NCBI RefSeq assembly: GCF_004886325.1
Contig: NZ_QXFN01000004.1
Span: 677,368-741,367, forward strand
Reading direction: 5' to 3'
Source: Cellulomonas telluris
GTDB lineage: Bacteria; Actinomycetota; Actinomycetes; Actinomycetales; Cellulomonadaceae
DNA length: 64,000 nucleotides
In this document: piece after piece, positions 19,363-29,549 of the stretch
Numbering within the stretch: position 1 is the first letter of the stretch
How the letters are laid out: each line of letters starts with the position of its first letter
The notes under the pieces: model-generated
Seen by the model: the letters and a program-made list of their open reading frames with translations, nothing else
The model's database searches: none
What the model was told of the DNA's origin: nothing
Position numbers and translations under genes: made by a program

Positions 19363-22161
19363 TCACGTCCGGGCCAGCCGGCGCAGCGCGTCCGCGCGGT
19401 CCGCGGGCGCCACGGACGCGGTCGCCCCGAGCACGGCGACGCCCGCCGGGGACACGACCACCGGTGCGAGCTCGAGCGCCCGCAGGTCCGGCAGCGCGTC
19501 GGCGAGCACCGACACGCGGGCCACGAGGTCCTCCAGCGCCGCGACGTCGAGCAGCGGCAGGCCCCGGTACCCGAACAGCCGCGGCGCGGCCCGCGGCGTC
19601 CGCACGATCTCGGCGACGTCCACGTCGGTCAGGGGCGGGACGCCGTAGGCGACGTCGCCGAGCAGGTCGGTGGCGTCGCCGGACAGGCCGAAGCTGAGGA
19701 CGGGCCCGAACAGGGGGTCCTCGGCGGAGCGGACGACGCACGGCACGCCGTGGGGCGCCATCGCCTGCACCTCGAGCGGCGGGACGCCCGGGCCCGGGTC
19801 GTGCCCGGCCGCGAGCGCGAGGATGCCCGCGACGTCGGAGCGCAGCTCCGCCTCGTCCGCGACGTCCAGCCGCACCCCGCCGAGGTCGGCGCGGTGCCGC
19901 AGCGCGGGCACGGTCGTCTTCACGGCGACGGGCCAGCCGAGGCGCTCGGCGGCCGCGACGGCCTCGTCCGCGTCGTGCACCCGCACGGACGGCCAGACGT
20001 GCACGCCCACGGTCGCGAGGAGCGCGGCGACGTCCGCGGACGACAGCGGCACCGGGCTGCCGTCGGTCGCGTGGCCGGCGGCCAGGCGGGCCGCGACGAG
20101 GCGCTCCGCCGCGCGCGTGTCGACGCCCTCGGGGCGCACGGGCCTGCCCCGGTCGGTGCCGCGCCACGCCGCGTACCGGGCCGCGTGGCCCAGGGCCAGC
20201 ACGGCGTCCTCGGGGGCGCTGTAGGCGGGGACGGTGCGGGGGCGGCCCGTGGGGTCCGGGGCGGTGAGGTCGTCGGTGATGCCGTGCAGCCCGACCATGC
20301 ACGCGACCGTCGTCCGGCCGCTGGCGGCCGCGGCGCGCGCCAGCTCCTGCGCGACGGCGGGGTCGGGCGTGCCGAGGGTCGGCAGCCGCACGGCGACCAC
20401 GACGTCGGTCTGCGGGTCGGCGTACAGACGCTCGACGGTCGCGCGCACCTCGTCGACGGGTGCGTCCTCGACGAGCAGCTCGACCCGTCCGGTCACGACA
20501 AGACCGGCCGCGGCCGCGGCCTCGGCGACGAGCGCGGCGACGCTCGCGGAGCTCGCCAGGATGGACGTGCGCCGGCCGGCGGGCAGCGGCTGGTGCGCGA
20601 GCACCTGCACGACGTCGAGGAGCTGGTGCTGGTTCTCGACGCGGATCACACCCGACAGGCGCATGACCTCCTCGAGGGTGCGCCGGGGCGCGCGGGTCGG
20701 GCGCACGGCGTGGCCGGGCGGGACGACCTGCCCGGAGCGACCGGCCGTGACGACCACGACCGGCTTGTGCGCCGCCAGCCGGCGGGCGACCCGGGAGAAC
20801 TTCCGGGGGTTGCCGATGGACTCGAGGTAGAGCGCGACGACGTCCGTGGAGTCGTCCTCGCCCCAGAACTGCATGAGGTCGTTGCCCGACACGTCGGCCC
20901 GGTGCCCCGCCGAGACGAACTGCGCGAGCCCCAGGCCGCGGCGCTCGACGGCCGCGAGCAGCGGGACGGCGAGCGGGGCGGACTGGGAGAACAGCCCGAT
21001 GCGCCCGGGGCGTGGCGGGTGCTCCGCGAGCGACAGGTCGAGCGTCGTGCCGTCGTGGTGGCTGACGATCCCGAACGAGGCGGGGCCGACCAGGCGCATG
21101 CCCGCGCCGTGCACGACGCCCAGCAGCAGCCGCAGCCGGGCGAGCCCCTCCGGCCCGGCCTCGGCGAAGCCGGACGAGAGCAGCACGAGCCCGCGCACGC
21201 CCAGGGCGCCCAGGCGGCGTGCGGCGTCGAGCACCTGCTCGGCGGGCAGCACCACGACCGCGAGGTCGACGGGCGCCGGCACGTCGTCGACGCGCTCGTG
21301 CACGTGGACGCCGTCCGTACCCGCGGCCGTGGGCACGCCGACGGCGTGGACGGTCGTGCTGCCGTCGCGGGCCGCCGGGAGGAGACCGCCGAGCACGCGC
21401 TCGGCATGCGCCGCGTGCAGCGCCCGCTCCGGCTGCGGCCCGGGCCCGACGAGCAGGACGCGCCGCGCCGTGAGCAGCGCGCGCATCGACCGCGCCTCGG
21501 CACGGTGCTCGCGGTCGGCCATGACCGCGAGCGACCGCTCGGTCGGGTCGATGTCGAACGTCACCTGCACGACGCCGTCCTCGGTGCGCTGCCGCACCTC
21601 GTACCCGGCGTCGCGGAACACGTGCAGCATGCGCCCGTTCTGCGGCAGCACCTCGGCCACGAACCGGCGCACGCCGCGCTCCCGGGCGGCCGCGGCCAGG
21701 TGCTCGAGCAGCACGGACGCGAGGCCCTTGCCCTGGTGGGCGTCGGCGATGTTGAACGCGACCTCGGCGCTCTCCCCCTCGACGCGGTCGTACCGTGCGA
21801 CGCCGATGATCCGCTCGAAGGCGTCGGCGCCGCCCCCGTCGCCGTCGGTCCCCGGCGCGGGGCGGGGCGTGCCCGCGACGGCGACGAGCGCGACGCGGTC
21901 CACGTGGTCCACGTGCACCAGCCGGTGCAGGTCGCGCTCCGGGAGCCGCTCGAGGGCGGCGAAGAAGCGCAGGAACGTCGAGCGCTCGGACTGCGCGACG
22001 TGGAACGCCTGCAGCGCGTCGGCGTCCTCGGGGCGGATCGGCCGCAGGCGGGTCGTCGACCCGTCGTGCAGCACCACGTCGGCCTCCCACGCCGCCGGGT
22101 ACGCCGGAGCCCCGGTGTCGGCTGCCCCGCTGCGCGGCGGACGGGGGACGTCGTCGGCCAT
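19363..22161 (-). CDS. GNAT acetyltransferase fused to NDP-forming acyl-CoA synthetase-like domains (Pat-type)
   Basis: The 932-residue protein has an N-terminal GNAT domain (residues about 30-195, acetyl-CoA loop HQGKGLAS near residue 145), then CoA-binding and ligase domains and a C-terminal ATP-grasp domain ([25 protein letters not shown]). This fusion is the protein lysine acetyltransferase architecture that inactivates acyl-CoA synthetases. The order is GNAT first, opposite to Streptomyces PatA. The SHTGALAG-type segment with the phospho-His of active synthetases is not recognisable here ([13 protein letters not shown] instead), so the synthetase part is probably a sensor. TAGCCT seven bases before the ATG suggests a leaderless mRNA. 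Confidence 0.87.
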   Translation of the reverse strand: MADDVPRPPRSGAADTGAPAYPAAWEADVVLHDGSTTRLRPIRPEDADALQAFHVAQSERSTFLRFFAALERLPERDLHRLVHVDHVDRVALVAVAGTPRPAPGTDGDGGGADAFERIIGVARYDRVEGESAEVAFNIADAHQGKGLASVLLEHLAAAARERGVRRFVAEVLPQNGRMLHVFRDAGYEVRQRTEDGVVQVTFDIDPTERSLAVMADREHRAEARSMRALLTARRVLLVGPGPQPERALHAAHAERVLGGLLPAARDGSTTVHAVGVPTAAGTDGVHVHERVDDVPAPVDLAVVVLPAEQVLDAARRLGALGVRGLVLLSSGFAEAGPEGLARLRLLLGVVHGAGMRLVGPASFGIVSHHDGTTLDLSLAEHPPRPGRIGLFSQSAPLAVPLLAAVERRGLGLAQFVSAGHRADVSGNDLMQFWGEDDSTDVVALYLESIGNPRKFSRVARRLAAHKPVVVVTAGRSGQVVPPGHAVRPTRAPRRTLEEVMRLSGVIRVENQHQLLDVVQVLAHQPLPAGRRTSILASSASVAALVAEAAAAAGLVVTGRVELLVEDAPVDEVRATVERLYADPQTDVVVAVRLPTLGTPDPAVAQELARAAAASGRTTVACMVGLHGITDDLTAPDPTGRPRTVPAYSAPEDAVLALGHAARYAAWRGTDRGRPVRPEGVDTRAAERLVAARLAAGHATDGSPVPLSSADVAALLATVGVHVWPSVRVHDADEAVAAAERLGWPVAVKTTVPALRHRADLGGVRLDVADEAELRSDVAGILALAAGHDPGPGVPPLEVQAMAPHGVPCVVRSAEDPLFGPVLSFGLSGDATDLLGDVAYGVPPLTDVDVAEIVRTPRAAPRLFGYRGLPLLDVAALEDLVARVSVLADALPDLRALELAPVVVSPAGVAVLGATASVAPADRADALRRLART

Positions 22162-22168
22162 GTCCGCC

Positions 22169-22174
22169 AGGCTA
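22169..22174 (-). promoter_or_regulatory. -10 element for leaderless GNAT-synthetase mRNA
   Basis: TAGCCT ends seven bases before ATG 22161 with no Shine-Dalgarno between. Confidence 0.5.
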
Positions 22175-22312
22175 GCGGGGGCGCCGCCGGCCCGCCGGTG
22201 CCGACCCCCTGCGCCGGCGCGGGCGTGCCGTGCCCGGCGCGGGTCCGCGACGCGGGACAATGGGCGCCGCGGCACCCGCCGCCCACCCGCACCCCGAGGA
22301 GCAGAGCACCCC

Positions 22313-24796
22313 ATGGCGCGTCGTCCCGCGACCCCCGACCTGCCGCCCGAGGACCTCGTCGAGAAGATCGTCGACATCGACGTCGCGACCGAGATGGAGG
22401 GGTCGTTCCTCGAGTACGCGTACTCGGTCATCTACTCCCGGGCACTGCCGGACGCGCGGGACGGGCTCAAGCCGGTGCAGCGGCGCATCGTCTACCAGAT
22501 GGCCGACATGGGCCTGCGGCCCGACCGCCCGTACGTGAAGTCGGCGCGCGTGGTCGGCGAGGTGATGGGCAAGCTGCACCCGCACGGCGACGCGCCGATC
22601 TACGACGCGATGGTCCGGCTCGCGCAGCCGTTCTCGCTGCGGCTGCCGCTCGTCGACGGGCACGGCAACTTCGGCTCCCTGGACGACGGCCCGGCCGCCT
22701 CCCGGTACACCGAGGCGCGCATGGCACCCGCGGCGGTCGCGATGACCCAGGGGCTCGACGAGGACGTCGTCGACCTCGTGCCGAACTACGACAGCAAGCT
22801 GACGCAGCCGGGCGTGCTGCCGGCCGCGATCCCGAACCTGCTCGTCAACGGCGCGACCGGCATCGCGGTCGGCATGGCGACGAACATGGCCCCCCACAAC
22901 CTGGTCGAGGTCGTCGCGGCCGCGCGGCACCTCGTGCTGCACCCCGACGCGACGCTCGAGGACCTCATGCGGTTCGTCCCGGGGCCGGACCTGCCGACGG
23001 GCGGCAAGGTTGTGGGCCTCGACGGCGTGCGCGACGCGTACCGCACGGGCCGCGGCGCGTTCCGCACCCGTGCCACCGCCCGGATCGAGAACGTCACGCC
23101 CAAGCGCAAGGGCATCGTCGTCACCGAGCTGCCCTACACGGTCGGGCCCGAGAAGGTCATCGAGAAGATCAAGGAGGGCGTGCAGTCCAAGAAGCTCTCC
23201 GGCATCGCGGACGCCGTCGACCTCACCGACCGCCAGCACGGCCTGCGCCTCGTCATCGAGGTCAAGACGGGCTTCCACCCGGAGGCCGTGCTCGAGCAGC
23301 TCTACCGCTACACGCCGATGGAGGAGTCGTTCTCCATCAACAACGTCGCGCTCGTCGACGGCCAGCCGCGCACGCTCGGCCTGCGCGAGCTGCTGCAGGT
23401 CTGGGTGGACCACCGCATCGACGTGGTGCGCCGCCGCACCCGGTACCGCCTGCGCAAGCGGCAGGAGCGCCTGCACCTCGTCGAGGGCCTGCTCGTGGCG
23501 ATCCTCGACATCGACGAGGTCATCCAGGTCATCCGGACGTCCGAGGACTCCGACGAGGCGCGCACGCGCCTGCGCACGGTCTTCGACCTGTCGGAGCCGC
23601 AGGCCGAGTACATCCTCGAGCTGCGCCTGCGCCGCCTCACGCGGTTCTCGCGGCTCGAGCTCGAGCGCGAGCAGACCGAGCTGACCGAGGAGATCGCCCG
23701 CCTGCAGGCCCTGCTCGCCGACGAGGCGCTGCTGCGCAGCCAGGTCTCCGACGAGATGGCGGAGGTCGCGGCGACCTTCGGCACGCCGCGGCGGACGATC
23801 CTGCTGGAGCACGCCGGCGGGGCGAGCGTCGCCGGTGCCGCCGCGGCCCCCGCGGGGCGGGGCAAGGCCGCCGCCCCCCTGGAGATCGCGGACACGCCGT
23901 GCTGGGCGCTGCTGTCGGCCACCGGGCTGCTCGCCCGCACGGGGGACGAGGCCGAGCCGGTGCGCGGCGACGGCACGCGGCGCAGCCGGCACGACGTCGT
24001 CACCTCGGCGGTGGCGACGACGGCGCGCGCGGAGGTCGGCGCGCTGACGAACCGCGGGCGCGTCGTGCGCGTCCCCGTGCTCGACCTGCCCGCGCTGCCG
24101 CCGACCGACGGCCCGCCCACGCTGTCGGGCGGCCTGCCCGTCGGCGAGGCCGCGGCGCTCGAGAAGGACGAGCGCGTCGTGGCCCTGGTGCCGCTGACCG
24201 CGGACGCGCCGCCGCTCGCGCTCGCGACCGTGCAGGGCGTCGTGAAGCGCGTGACGCCGGGCGACGTGCCGGGCAACCGCGACGCGTGGGAGGTCATCGG
24301 ACTGAAGGACGGCGACGAGGTGGTGGGGGCCGCCCCCGCCCGCGACGAGGACGAGCTCGTGCTCGTGGCGTCGGACGCGTCGCTGCTGCACTTCGCCGCG
24401 GCGCACGTGCGCCCGCAGGGCCGCCCCGCGGGCGGCATGGCCGGCATGAAGCTGGGCGCGGGCGCGCGCGTCGTCTCGTTCGACGTGGTCCGCCCCGAGG
24501 ATGCGGACCCGGTCGTCGTGACCGTCGCCGGTGCGTCGTCGGCGCTGCCGGGCACGCAGACCGGCTCCGCGAAGGTCACCCCGCTCGCGGTCTACCCCGC
24601 CAAGGGGCGGGCGACCGGCGGCGTGCGGGCCCACCGGTTCCTCAAGGGCGAGGACGCGCTGATCCTCGCCCACGTCGGCCCCACCCCCGCCCGCGCGACG
24701 GGGTCCGGCGGGCAGCCCGTCCCGCTGCCCGAGCCCGACCCGCGCCGCGACGGCTCCGGCACGCCCCTGGCCGCACCGGTGCACGCCATCGGCTGA
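22313..24796 (+). CDS. Type IIA DNA topoisomerase subunit A (ParC/GyrA-like)
   Basis: The 827-residue subunit cuts and rejoins DNA. Visible motifs are [11 protein letters not shown] near residue 45, [19 protein letters not shown] near residue 87 (quinolone-determining region) and [10 protein letters not shown] with the catalytic Tyr near residue 131. An isoleucine-type breakage-reunion core and long coiled coil follow, then a beta-pinwheel from about residue 510. No QRRGGKG-like GyrA box is seen in the pinwheel, so it looks like the decatenating topoisomerase IV-type A subunit found as a second copy in actinobacteria. The B subunit is not in the window. GAGGAG precedes the ATG by about 13 bases. 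Confidence 0.9.
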   Translation: MARRPATPDLPPEDLVEKIVDIDVATEMEGSFLEYAYSVIYSRALPDARDGLKPVQRRIVYQMADMGLRPDRPYVKSARVVGEVMGKLHPHGDAPIYDAMVRLAQPFSLRLPLVDGHGNFGSLDDGPAASRYTEARMAPAAVAMTQGLDEDVVDLVPNYDSKLTQPGVLPAAIPNLLVNGATGIAVGMATNMAPHNLVEVVAAARHLVLHPDATLEDLMRFVPGPDLPTGGKVVGLDGVRDAYRTGRGAFRTRATARIENVTPKRKGIVVTELPYTVGPEKVIEKIKEGVQSKKLSGIADAVDLTDRQHGLRLVIEVKTGFHPEAVLEQLYRYTPMEESFSINNVALVDGQPRTLGLRELLQVWVDHRIDVVRRRTRYRLRKRQERLHLVEGLLVAILDIDEVIQVIRTSEDSDEARTRLRTVFDLSEPQAEYILELRLRRLTRFSRLELEREQTELTEEIARLQALLADEALLRSQVSDEMAEVAATFGTPRRTILLEHAGGASVAGAAAAPAGRGKAAAPLEIADTPCWALLSATGLLARTGDEAEPVRGDGTRRSRHDVVTSAVATTARAEVGALTNRGRVVRVPVLDLPALPPTDGPPTLSGGLPVGEAAALEKDERVVALVPLTADAPPLALATVQGVVKRVTPGDVPGNRDAWEVIGLKDGDEVVGAAPARDEDELVLVASDASLLHFAAAHVRPQGRPAGGMAGMKLGAGARVVSFDVVRPEDADPVVVTVAGASSALPGTQTGSAKVTPLAVYPAKGRATGGVRAHRFLKGEDALILAHVGPTPARATGSGGQPVPLPEPDPRRDGSGTPLAAPVHAIG

Positions 24797-24873
24797 CGCC
24801 CGCGTCACCCCGGTCCCCGGCCCGCCCGGGTATCGGGGCGACGCGCGGGGCACCGGCCGTGCAGGCTGGTGCC

Positions 24874-25335
24874 ATGAGCACCCTCGAGCGTCTCGACGCC
24901 GACCTCACGGCGTCCATGAAGGCCCGCGACGCGACCCGCACGAACACGCTGCGCCAGGCGATCGGCGCCGTGCGTGCGGAGGCGAAGGCAGGCCCGGCCG
25001 TGCGCGAGCTGAGCGAGGACGACGTCCTGGCCGTGCTGGCGCGCGAGGTCAAGAAGCGGCGCGAGTCCGCGCAGATATACGCCGACGCGGGCGCGGCGGA
25101 GCGGGCGGCGACCGAGACCGCCGAGGCCGACCTCATCGCGACGTACCTGCCGGCGGCGCCGACGGCGGAGGAGCTCGCCGGGCTGGTGCGCACCGTCGTC
25201 GACGAGCTCGGCGCCGCCGGCCCGAAGGACATGGGCCGGGTGATGAAGGAGGTCACGGCCCGCGCCGGGCGGGGTGCCGACGGGCGGGCGCTCTCGGCGC
25301 TCGTGCGCGAGGAGCTGGCCGCGCGCGCGTCCTGA
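24874..25335 (+). CDS. GatB/YqeY domain protein
   Basis: The 153-residue helical protein is the stand-alone YqeY form of the domain that ends GatB. It starts MSTLERLDADLTASMKARDA and has the family segments TLRQAIGAVRAEAK, VKKRRESAQIYADAGA, AEADLIATYLP and PKDMGRVMKEV. In amidotransferases the domain touches tRNA; the role of the free protein is unknown. The gene follows the topoisomerase by 77 bases and ends before a strong hairpin. A CAGGCT hexamer six bases before the ATG could be a degenerate leaderless -10. Confidence 0.9.
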   Translation: MSTLERLDADLTASMKARDATRTNTLRQAIGAVRAEAKAGPAVRELSEDDVLAVLAREVKKRRESAQIYADAGAAERAATETAEADLIATYLPAAPTAEELAGLVRTVVDELGAAGPKDMGRVMKEVTARAGRGADGRALSALVREELAARAS

Positions 25336-25387
25336 CCGCGGGGCACCGTCCCGGTACCCGTCCCGGCACCGGTCCGGTGACGCAGGG

Positions 25388-25418
25388 CACGCCCCCGCCG
25401 TGCCCACGGCGGGGGTGC
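25388..25418. terminator. Terminator after yqeY
   Basis: A ten-base perfect inner stem with a GCCC loop, extended imperfectly on both sides, follows the yqeY stop by about 50 bases and precedes the next promoter. Confidence 0.6.
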
Positions 25419-25426
25419 GCCCGTCC

Positions 25427-25432
25427 TACCGT
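25427..25432 (+). promoter_or_regulatory. -10 element for leaderless hypothetical gene
   Basis: TACCGT ends seven bases before GTG 25440, which decides that start over an in-frame ATG at 25377 lying before the terminator hairpin. Confidence 0.5.
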
Positions 25433-25439
25433 GGGGCGC

Positions 25440-26198
25440 GTGGCACCCGCTCTCGACCTCCCCCGTTCCGTCCTGCTCGCGCTGTGGCTGTCCTCCCCCG
25501 GCGAGCCGCGCCGCGCGACGCTCGCCGTGCAGGGCGCGGACGAGCCGCACGTCGTGCGCCGCGGCGACGACGACGTCGTGCCCCTCGTCCAGTGGCTGAC
25601 GGACTCCCCCGCGCCGACCGAGGTCGGCGTCGCGCTGCCCGTGCCCGGTGAGCCCGTGGCCGTCCCCCCGCCTGCGTCCGGCGACGCGACCGCCGCGGGC
25701 GAGTGCGTGCTCGTCGCGACCGGCGACGCGACCTCGGCCGTGGTCCCGCACGTGGAGCGCTTCGGCTCGGACCTCGAGCCCGGCCACCTCGTGCGCTGGA
25801 GCCTCGTGGACGTCGCCGACTGGCGGCGTGCGGCGCACGCGCAGGTCGGCTCGCTCGAGGAGGCCGAGCGTGCCCTGCGCGACGGCCTGCGCACGGCGAC
25901 CGAGGCACTCGTCGGGCTGGACGTCGCCCGCTGGAGCGCCGACGCGGCGGACGAGATCGCGCGCGTCCGCGACGGCGCCCTCACGCCGTCGCGCCTGCCC
26001 GCCGGCCTGGACGGTCAGCGGCTGCGCGTGCTGACCAGCGCCGCGCGGCTGCGCGCGATCGTCCGCCTCGCGGTGCGCGACGACGGCGGCGCGGTGAACC
26101 TGTGGCAGGCGGACCAGCGGTCGACGGCGCTGCGCGAGGTCGACCGCGTGGCGCGGCGCGCGATGGCGGCGGCAGCGACCCGGCTCGCCCGCGACTGA
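25440..26198 (+). CDS. Hypothetical protein
   Basis: This 252-residue protein is not one I recognise. It is soluble, with an N-terminal alpha/beta part of about 130 residues (LDLPRSVLLALWLSSPGEP, then short strands) and a helical second half rich in Arg, Ala and Glu (VGSLEEAERALRDGLRTATEALV). The final segment AVNLWQADQRSTALREVDRVARRAM is amphipathic. There is no signal peptide, membrane segment or Cys pair. It has its own leaderless promoter and its own hairpin-isolated position, and ends 18 bases before the convergent glycogen synthase gene. Actinobacterial distribution is a guess. Confidence 0.7.
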   Translation: MAPALDLPRSVLLALWLSSPGEPRRATLAVQGADEPHVVRRGDDDVVPLVQWLTDSPAPTEVGVALPVPGEPVAVPPPASGDATAAGECVLVATGDATSAVVPHVERFGSDLEPGHLVRWSLVDVADWRRAAHAQVGSLEEAERALRDGLRTATEALVGLDVARWSADAADEIARVRDGALTPSRLPAGLDGQRLRVLTSAARLRAIVRLAVRDDGGAVNLWQADQRSTALREVDRVARRAMAAAATRLARD

Positions 26199-26216
26199 CC
26201 GCCGCGGGCCCGGCCG

Positions 26217-27443
26217 TCAGGCTCCCAGCACCGTCCGGTACACCTCGAGCGTCCGCTCCCCGATCGCCCGCCACGAGAAGTGGTCCTCGACGCGACGCCG
26301 CGAGGCGACGCCGAACGCCGCCGCACGCTCCCGGTCCGCGACCGCGCCCGCGAGCGCGGCGCCCAGGTCGGCGACGAAGCGGTCCGGGTCGACGGGCGTG
26401 CCGGTGCCGTCCTGCACCTGCTCGATCGGCACGAGCCAGCCCGTGACGCCGTCGTCGACGACCTCGGGGATGCCGCCGGTGGCGGTGCCGACGACCGGCA
26501 TCCCGACGGCCATCGCCTCGAGGTTGACGATGCCGAGCGGCTCGTAGACGGACGGGCAGACGAACACCGTGCCGTGCGCGAGGACCGCGACGAGCTCGTC
26601 GCGCGGCAGCATCCGCTCGATCCACACGACGCCGCCGCGCCGGGCCTGCAGCCCCTCGACGAGCCCGGTGACCTCCGCCATGATCTCGGGGGTGTCCGGG
26701 GCACCCGCGCAGAGCACGAGCTGCACGTCGGCGGGCAGCGCCTCCGCGGCCCGCAGCAGGTACGGCAGGCCCTTCTGCCGGGTGATGCGCCCCACGAAGA
26801 CCACTGCCGGGCGGTCCGGGTCGATCCCCAGGCCGTCGACGACGGCGCGGGCCCGAGCGGTCGCCTCGTCGCCCTCGGGACGGCGCCAGCCGTCGAGGTC
26901 GATGCCGTTGTGCACGACGTGCACCCGGCCGGGGTCGACGGCCGGGTAGGCGCGCAGGATGTCGTCGCGCATCCCGGCGCTCACGGCGATCACGCCCGCC
27001 GCAGCCTCGTAGGCGGTGCGCTCCACCCAGGACGACAGCGCGTAGCCGCCGCCGAGCTGCTCGGCCTTCCAGGGGCGCAGCGGCTCGAGGCTGTGCGCCG
27101 TGACGACGTGCGGCACGCCGTACAGCAGCGACGCGAGGTGGCCGGCGAGGTTCGCGTACCAGGTGTGCGAGTGCACGAGGTCGGTGCCGCCGCCGGCGTC
27201 GTCGCGGCCGATGCCGTCGACGATCGCGAGGTCGACGCCCATCGTCGCGAGCGCGGCGTTCGCACCCCGCAGCGCGTCGGGCACGGAGTACCCGTGGGTG
27301 CCCGGCTCGGCGACGGGCTCGTCGAAGGCGTGCACCCGCACGTCGACCAGATCGCGCAGCACGGCCGTCAGCCCCGCGACGTGGACGCCCGCGCCGCCGT
27401 AGACGTGCGGCGGGTACTCACGGGTCAGCAGGTCGACGCGCAC
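26217..27443 (-). CDS. glgA: Glycogen synthase / maltose-1-phosphate synthase family glucosyltransferase
   Basis: The 408-residue GT-B enzyme begins MRVDLLTREYPPHVYGGAGVH, typical of the actinobacterial ADP-glucose-dependent GlgA. The C-terminal nucleotide-sugar domain has VFVGRITRQKGLPYLLRA and the E-x7-E segment YEPLGIVNLEAMAVGMP. In mycobacteria the same protein (GlgM, Rv1212c) makes maltose-1-phosphate from ADP-glucose and glucose-1-phosphate; the divergent glgC neighbour, as in Rv1212c/Rv1213, supports ADP-glucose as donor. GTG 27443 has GGAGG six or so bases upstream and a TAGCGT -10 candidate at 27492-27497. Confidence 0.9.
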   Translation of the reverse strand: MRVDLLTREYPPHVYGGAGVHVAGLTAVLRDLVDVRVHAFDEPVAEPGTHGYSVPDALRGANAALATMGVDLAIVDGIGRDDAGGGTDLVHSHTWYANLAGHLASLLYGVPHVVTAHSLEPLRPWKAEQLGGGYALSSWVERTAYEAAAGVIAVSAGMRDDILRAYPAVDPGRVHVVHNGIDLDGWRRPEGDEATARARAVVDGLGIDPDRPAVVFVGRITRQKGLPYLLRAAEALPADVQLVLCAGAPDTPEIMAEVTGLVEGLQARRGGVVWIERMLPRDELVAVLAHGTVFVCPSVYEPLGIVNLEAMAVGMPVVGTATGGIPEVVDDGVTGWLVPIEQVQDGTGTPVDPDRFVADLGAALAGAVADRERAAAFGVASRRRVEDHFSWRAIGERTLEVYRTVLGA

Positions 27444-27491
27444 GGGGGGCCTCCAGGTGGTGACCGGCCTGGTCAGCCGGTCCTGGACGAC

Positions 27492-27497
27492 ACGCTA
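27492..27497 (-). promoter_or_regulatory. Putative -10 element for glgA
   Basis: TAGCGT on the minus strand lies about 50 bases before GTG 27443, leaving room for the GGAGG ribosome site in a short leader. Confidence 0.4.
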
Positions 27498-27539
27498 GCG
27501 CGCACGCCGCGTCGCCTCGCTGCGAGCGCCCGACAGCCC

Positions 27540-27545
27540 TAGGTT
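27540..27545 (+). promoter_or_regulatory. -10 element for leaderless glgC mRNA
   Basis: TAGGTT ends six bases before ATG 27552 with no Shine-Dalgarno between. Confidence 0.5.
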
Positions 27546-27551
27546 GGGTCC

Positions 27552-28793
27552 ATGCCAGCGCCGCGTGTCCTCGCCATCGTCCTCGCCGGAGGGGAGGGGA
27601 AGCGGCTCATGCCCCTGACGACGCACCGCGCGAAGCCCGCCGTGCCCTTCGGCGGCATCTACCGGCTGATCGACTTCGCCCTGTCGAACGTCATCAACTC
27701 GCACTACCTGCACGTCATCGTGCTGACCCAGTACAAGTCGCACAGCCTCGACCGGCACGTGTCCCGCACGTGGCGCATGTCGCCGCTGCTGGGCAACTAC
27801 GTGGCGGCCGTGCCCGCGCAGCAGCGGGTCGGCAAGCACTGGTACCTCGGCAGCGCCGACGCGATCTACCAGTGCCTCAACATCATCGACGACGAGCGCC
27901 CCGACATCGTGGTCGTGGTCGGCGCCGACCACGTCTACCGCATGGACTTCTCGCAGATGGTCGACGCGCACGTCGAGTCGGGCGCGGAGCTGACCGTCGC
28001 GGGCATCCGGCAGCCCATCGACATGGCGGACCAGTTCGGCGTCATCGAGACGGTGCCGGAGGACCCGTCGCGCATCGCCGCGTTCCGGGAGAAGCCGTCC
28101 GACCCGACGCCGGTGCCCGGCTCGCCGACGGAGATCCTCGCGTCGATGGGCAACTACGTCGCGAACGCGGACGCCCTGGTGCAGGCCGTGACGGCGGACG
28201 CGCAGAACGTCAACTCGCGCCACGACATGGGCGGCGACATCGTCCCGTGGTTCGTCGAGCGCGGGACGGCCGGCGTGTACGACTTCATCCGCAACGACGT
28301 GCCGGGCTCGACCGACCGGGACCGCGACTACTGGCGGGACGTCGGCACGATCGACTCCTACTACGAGGCGAACCACGACCTCATCTCGATCGAGCCGGTG
28401 TTCAACCTCTACAACGAGGAGTGGCCCGTCTACACCGGCTACACCGGGCTGCCGCCGGCCAAGTTCGTGCACGCCGGCGCGGGCCGCCTGGGCCACGCCG
28501 CCGACTCCATCGTCTCGCCCGGCGTGCTGGTGTCCGGCGCCACGGTCTCCTCGTCGGTGCTCTCCCCCGGGGTGCGGCTGCACTCGTGGGCGCAGGTGAC
28601 CGACTCGGTGCTCATGGACAACGTCGAGGTGTCCCGGTACGCGCAGGTGCACCGGGCGATCCTCGACAAGAACGTCGTCGTGCCGGAGCGCGCCCGCATC
28701 GGGCTCGACCACGACCACGACCGTGCGCGGGGGTTCACCGTGACCGAGAGCGGCATCACCGTGGTGCCCAAGGGCACCGTCATCACCGACTGA
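27552..28793 (+). CDS. glgC: Glucose-1-phosphate adenylyltransferase
   Basis: The 413-residue enzyme makes ADP-glucose from ATP and glucose-1-phosphate, the donor for glycogen and related alpha-glucans. Motifs are [14 protein letters not shown] (nucleotide binding, residue 10), [33 protein letters not shown] with the sugar-phosphate Lys and GNYV, followed by the left-handed beta-helix domain ([20 protein letters not shown]). Length and motifs are standard. It is divergent from the synthase with a 108-base shared promoter region. Confidence 0.96.
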   Translation: MPAPRVLAIVLAGGEGKRLMPLTTHRAKPAVPFGGIYRLIDFALSNVINSHYLHVIVLTQYKSHSLDRHVSRTWRMSPLLGNYVAAVPAQQRVGKHWYLGSADAIYQCLNIIDDERPDIVVVVGADHVYRMDFSQMVDAHVESGAELTVAGIRQPIDMADQFGVIETVPEDPSRIAAFREKPSDPTPVPGSPTEILASMGNYVANADALVQAVTADAQNVNSRHDMGGDIVPWFVERGTAGVYDFIRNDVPGSTDRDRDYWRDVGTIDSYYEANHDLISIEPVFNLYNEEWPVYTGYTGLPPAKFVHAGAGRLGHAADSIVSPGVLVSGATVSSSVLSPGVRLHSWAQVTDSVLMDNVEVSRYAQVHRAILDKNVVVPERARIGLDHDHDRARGFTVTESGITVVPKGTVITD

Positions 28794-28826
28794 CGGACAC
28801 CACCGCGTCCACGCCCGGCCCGCGAC

Positions 28827-28832
28827 TAGCCT
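28827..28832 (+). promoter_or_regulatory. -10 element for leaderless serB mRNA
   Basis: TAGCCT ends seven bases before GTG 28840 with no Shine-Dalgarno between. Confidence 0.5.
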
Positions 28833-28839
28833 GCCGGGC

Positions 28840-29511
28840 GTGGACAGCACCCCCGCACGCCCGGACGTCACGACGGACACCCGCCGGCTCGTCGTCATGG
28901 ACGTCGACTCGACGCTCATCACGGGTGAGGTCGTGGAGATGCTCGCGGCGCGCGCCGGCTCCCTGCCGCTCGTGGCCGCGATCACCGAGCGCGCCATGCG
29001 CGGCGAGATCGACTTCGGACAGTCGCTGCGCGAGCGCGTCGCGACCCTCGAGGGGCTGCCCGTGTCCGTCTTCGACGACGTGCTGGCCGAGGTGGAGCTG
29101 ACGCCGGGCGCCCGCGAGCTCGTGGCCGAGCTGGACCGGCGCGGCTGGCCCGTCGGCCTGGTGTCCGGCGGGTTCCTCGAGGTCGTGCGTCCGCTCGCGG
29201 CGGGCCTGGGGATCACCCGCGTGCACGCGAACCGCCTCGAGGTGCGCGACGGGCGGCTCACGGGCCGGGTCGACGGCCCGGTGGTCGACCGTGCCGCGAA
29301 GGCCGCGACCCTCACCGCCTGGGCGGACGAGCTCGGCCTGCCCCTGGCGCGCACGGTCGCGATCGGCGACGGCGCGAACGACCTCGACATGCTGGCCGCC
29401 GCGGCCACCGGCATCGCGTTCAACGCCAAGCCCGTGGTGGCGCAGGCGGCGGACGTCGCCCTCGACGGCCGGCTGGACGCGGTGCTCGCGCTGGAGCCGT
29501 TCGCCGGCTGA
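28840..29511 (+). CDS. serB: Phosphoserine phosphatase
   Basis: The 223-residue HAD enzyme releases serine from phosphoserine, the last step of serine synthesis. Motif I is VVMDVDSTLITGEV (DxDxT, nucleophile Asp near residue 25), motif II is GLVSGGF, and motif IV is AIGDGANDLDML near residue 178. The cap helix sequence EMLAARAGSLPLVAAITERAM is typical of SerB. There is no N-terminal ACT domain, unlike longer actinobacterial SerB proteins. It ends before a hairpin shared with the convergent sixA-like gene. Confidence 0.93.
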   Translation: MDSTPARPDVTTDTRRLVVMDVDSTLITGEVVEMLAARAGSLPLVAAITERAMRGEIDFGQSLRERVATLEGLPVSVFDDVLAEVELTPGARELVAELDRRGWPVGLVSGGFLEVVRPLAAGLGITRVHANRLEVRDGRLTGRVDGPVVDRAAKAATLTAWADELGLPLARTVAIGDGANDLDMLAAAATGIAFNAKPVVAQAADVALDGRLDAVLALEPFAG

Positions 29512-29527
29512 GGCGGGAGGCGCGGGA

Positions 29528-29547
29528 CGCCGGCGAAGCGGCCGGCG
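29528..29547. terminator. Hairpin between serB and sixA-like gene
   Basis: A seven-base stem (CGCCGGC with its complement) and a six-base loop lie in the 38-base convergent gap. Confidence 0.45.
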
Positions 29548-29549
29548 GC

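Noticed and set aside
19321-25335. 2004-codon plus-strand open frame
   Set aside because: It runs antisense to the GNAT fusion and out of frame through the topoisomerase before joining the yqeY frame; only its last 153 codons are real.
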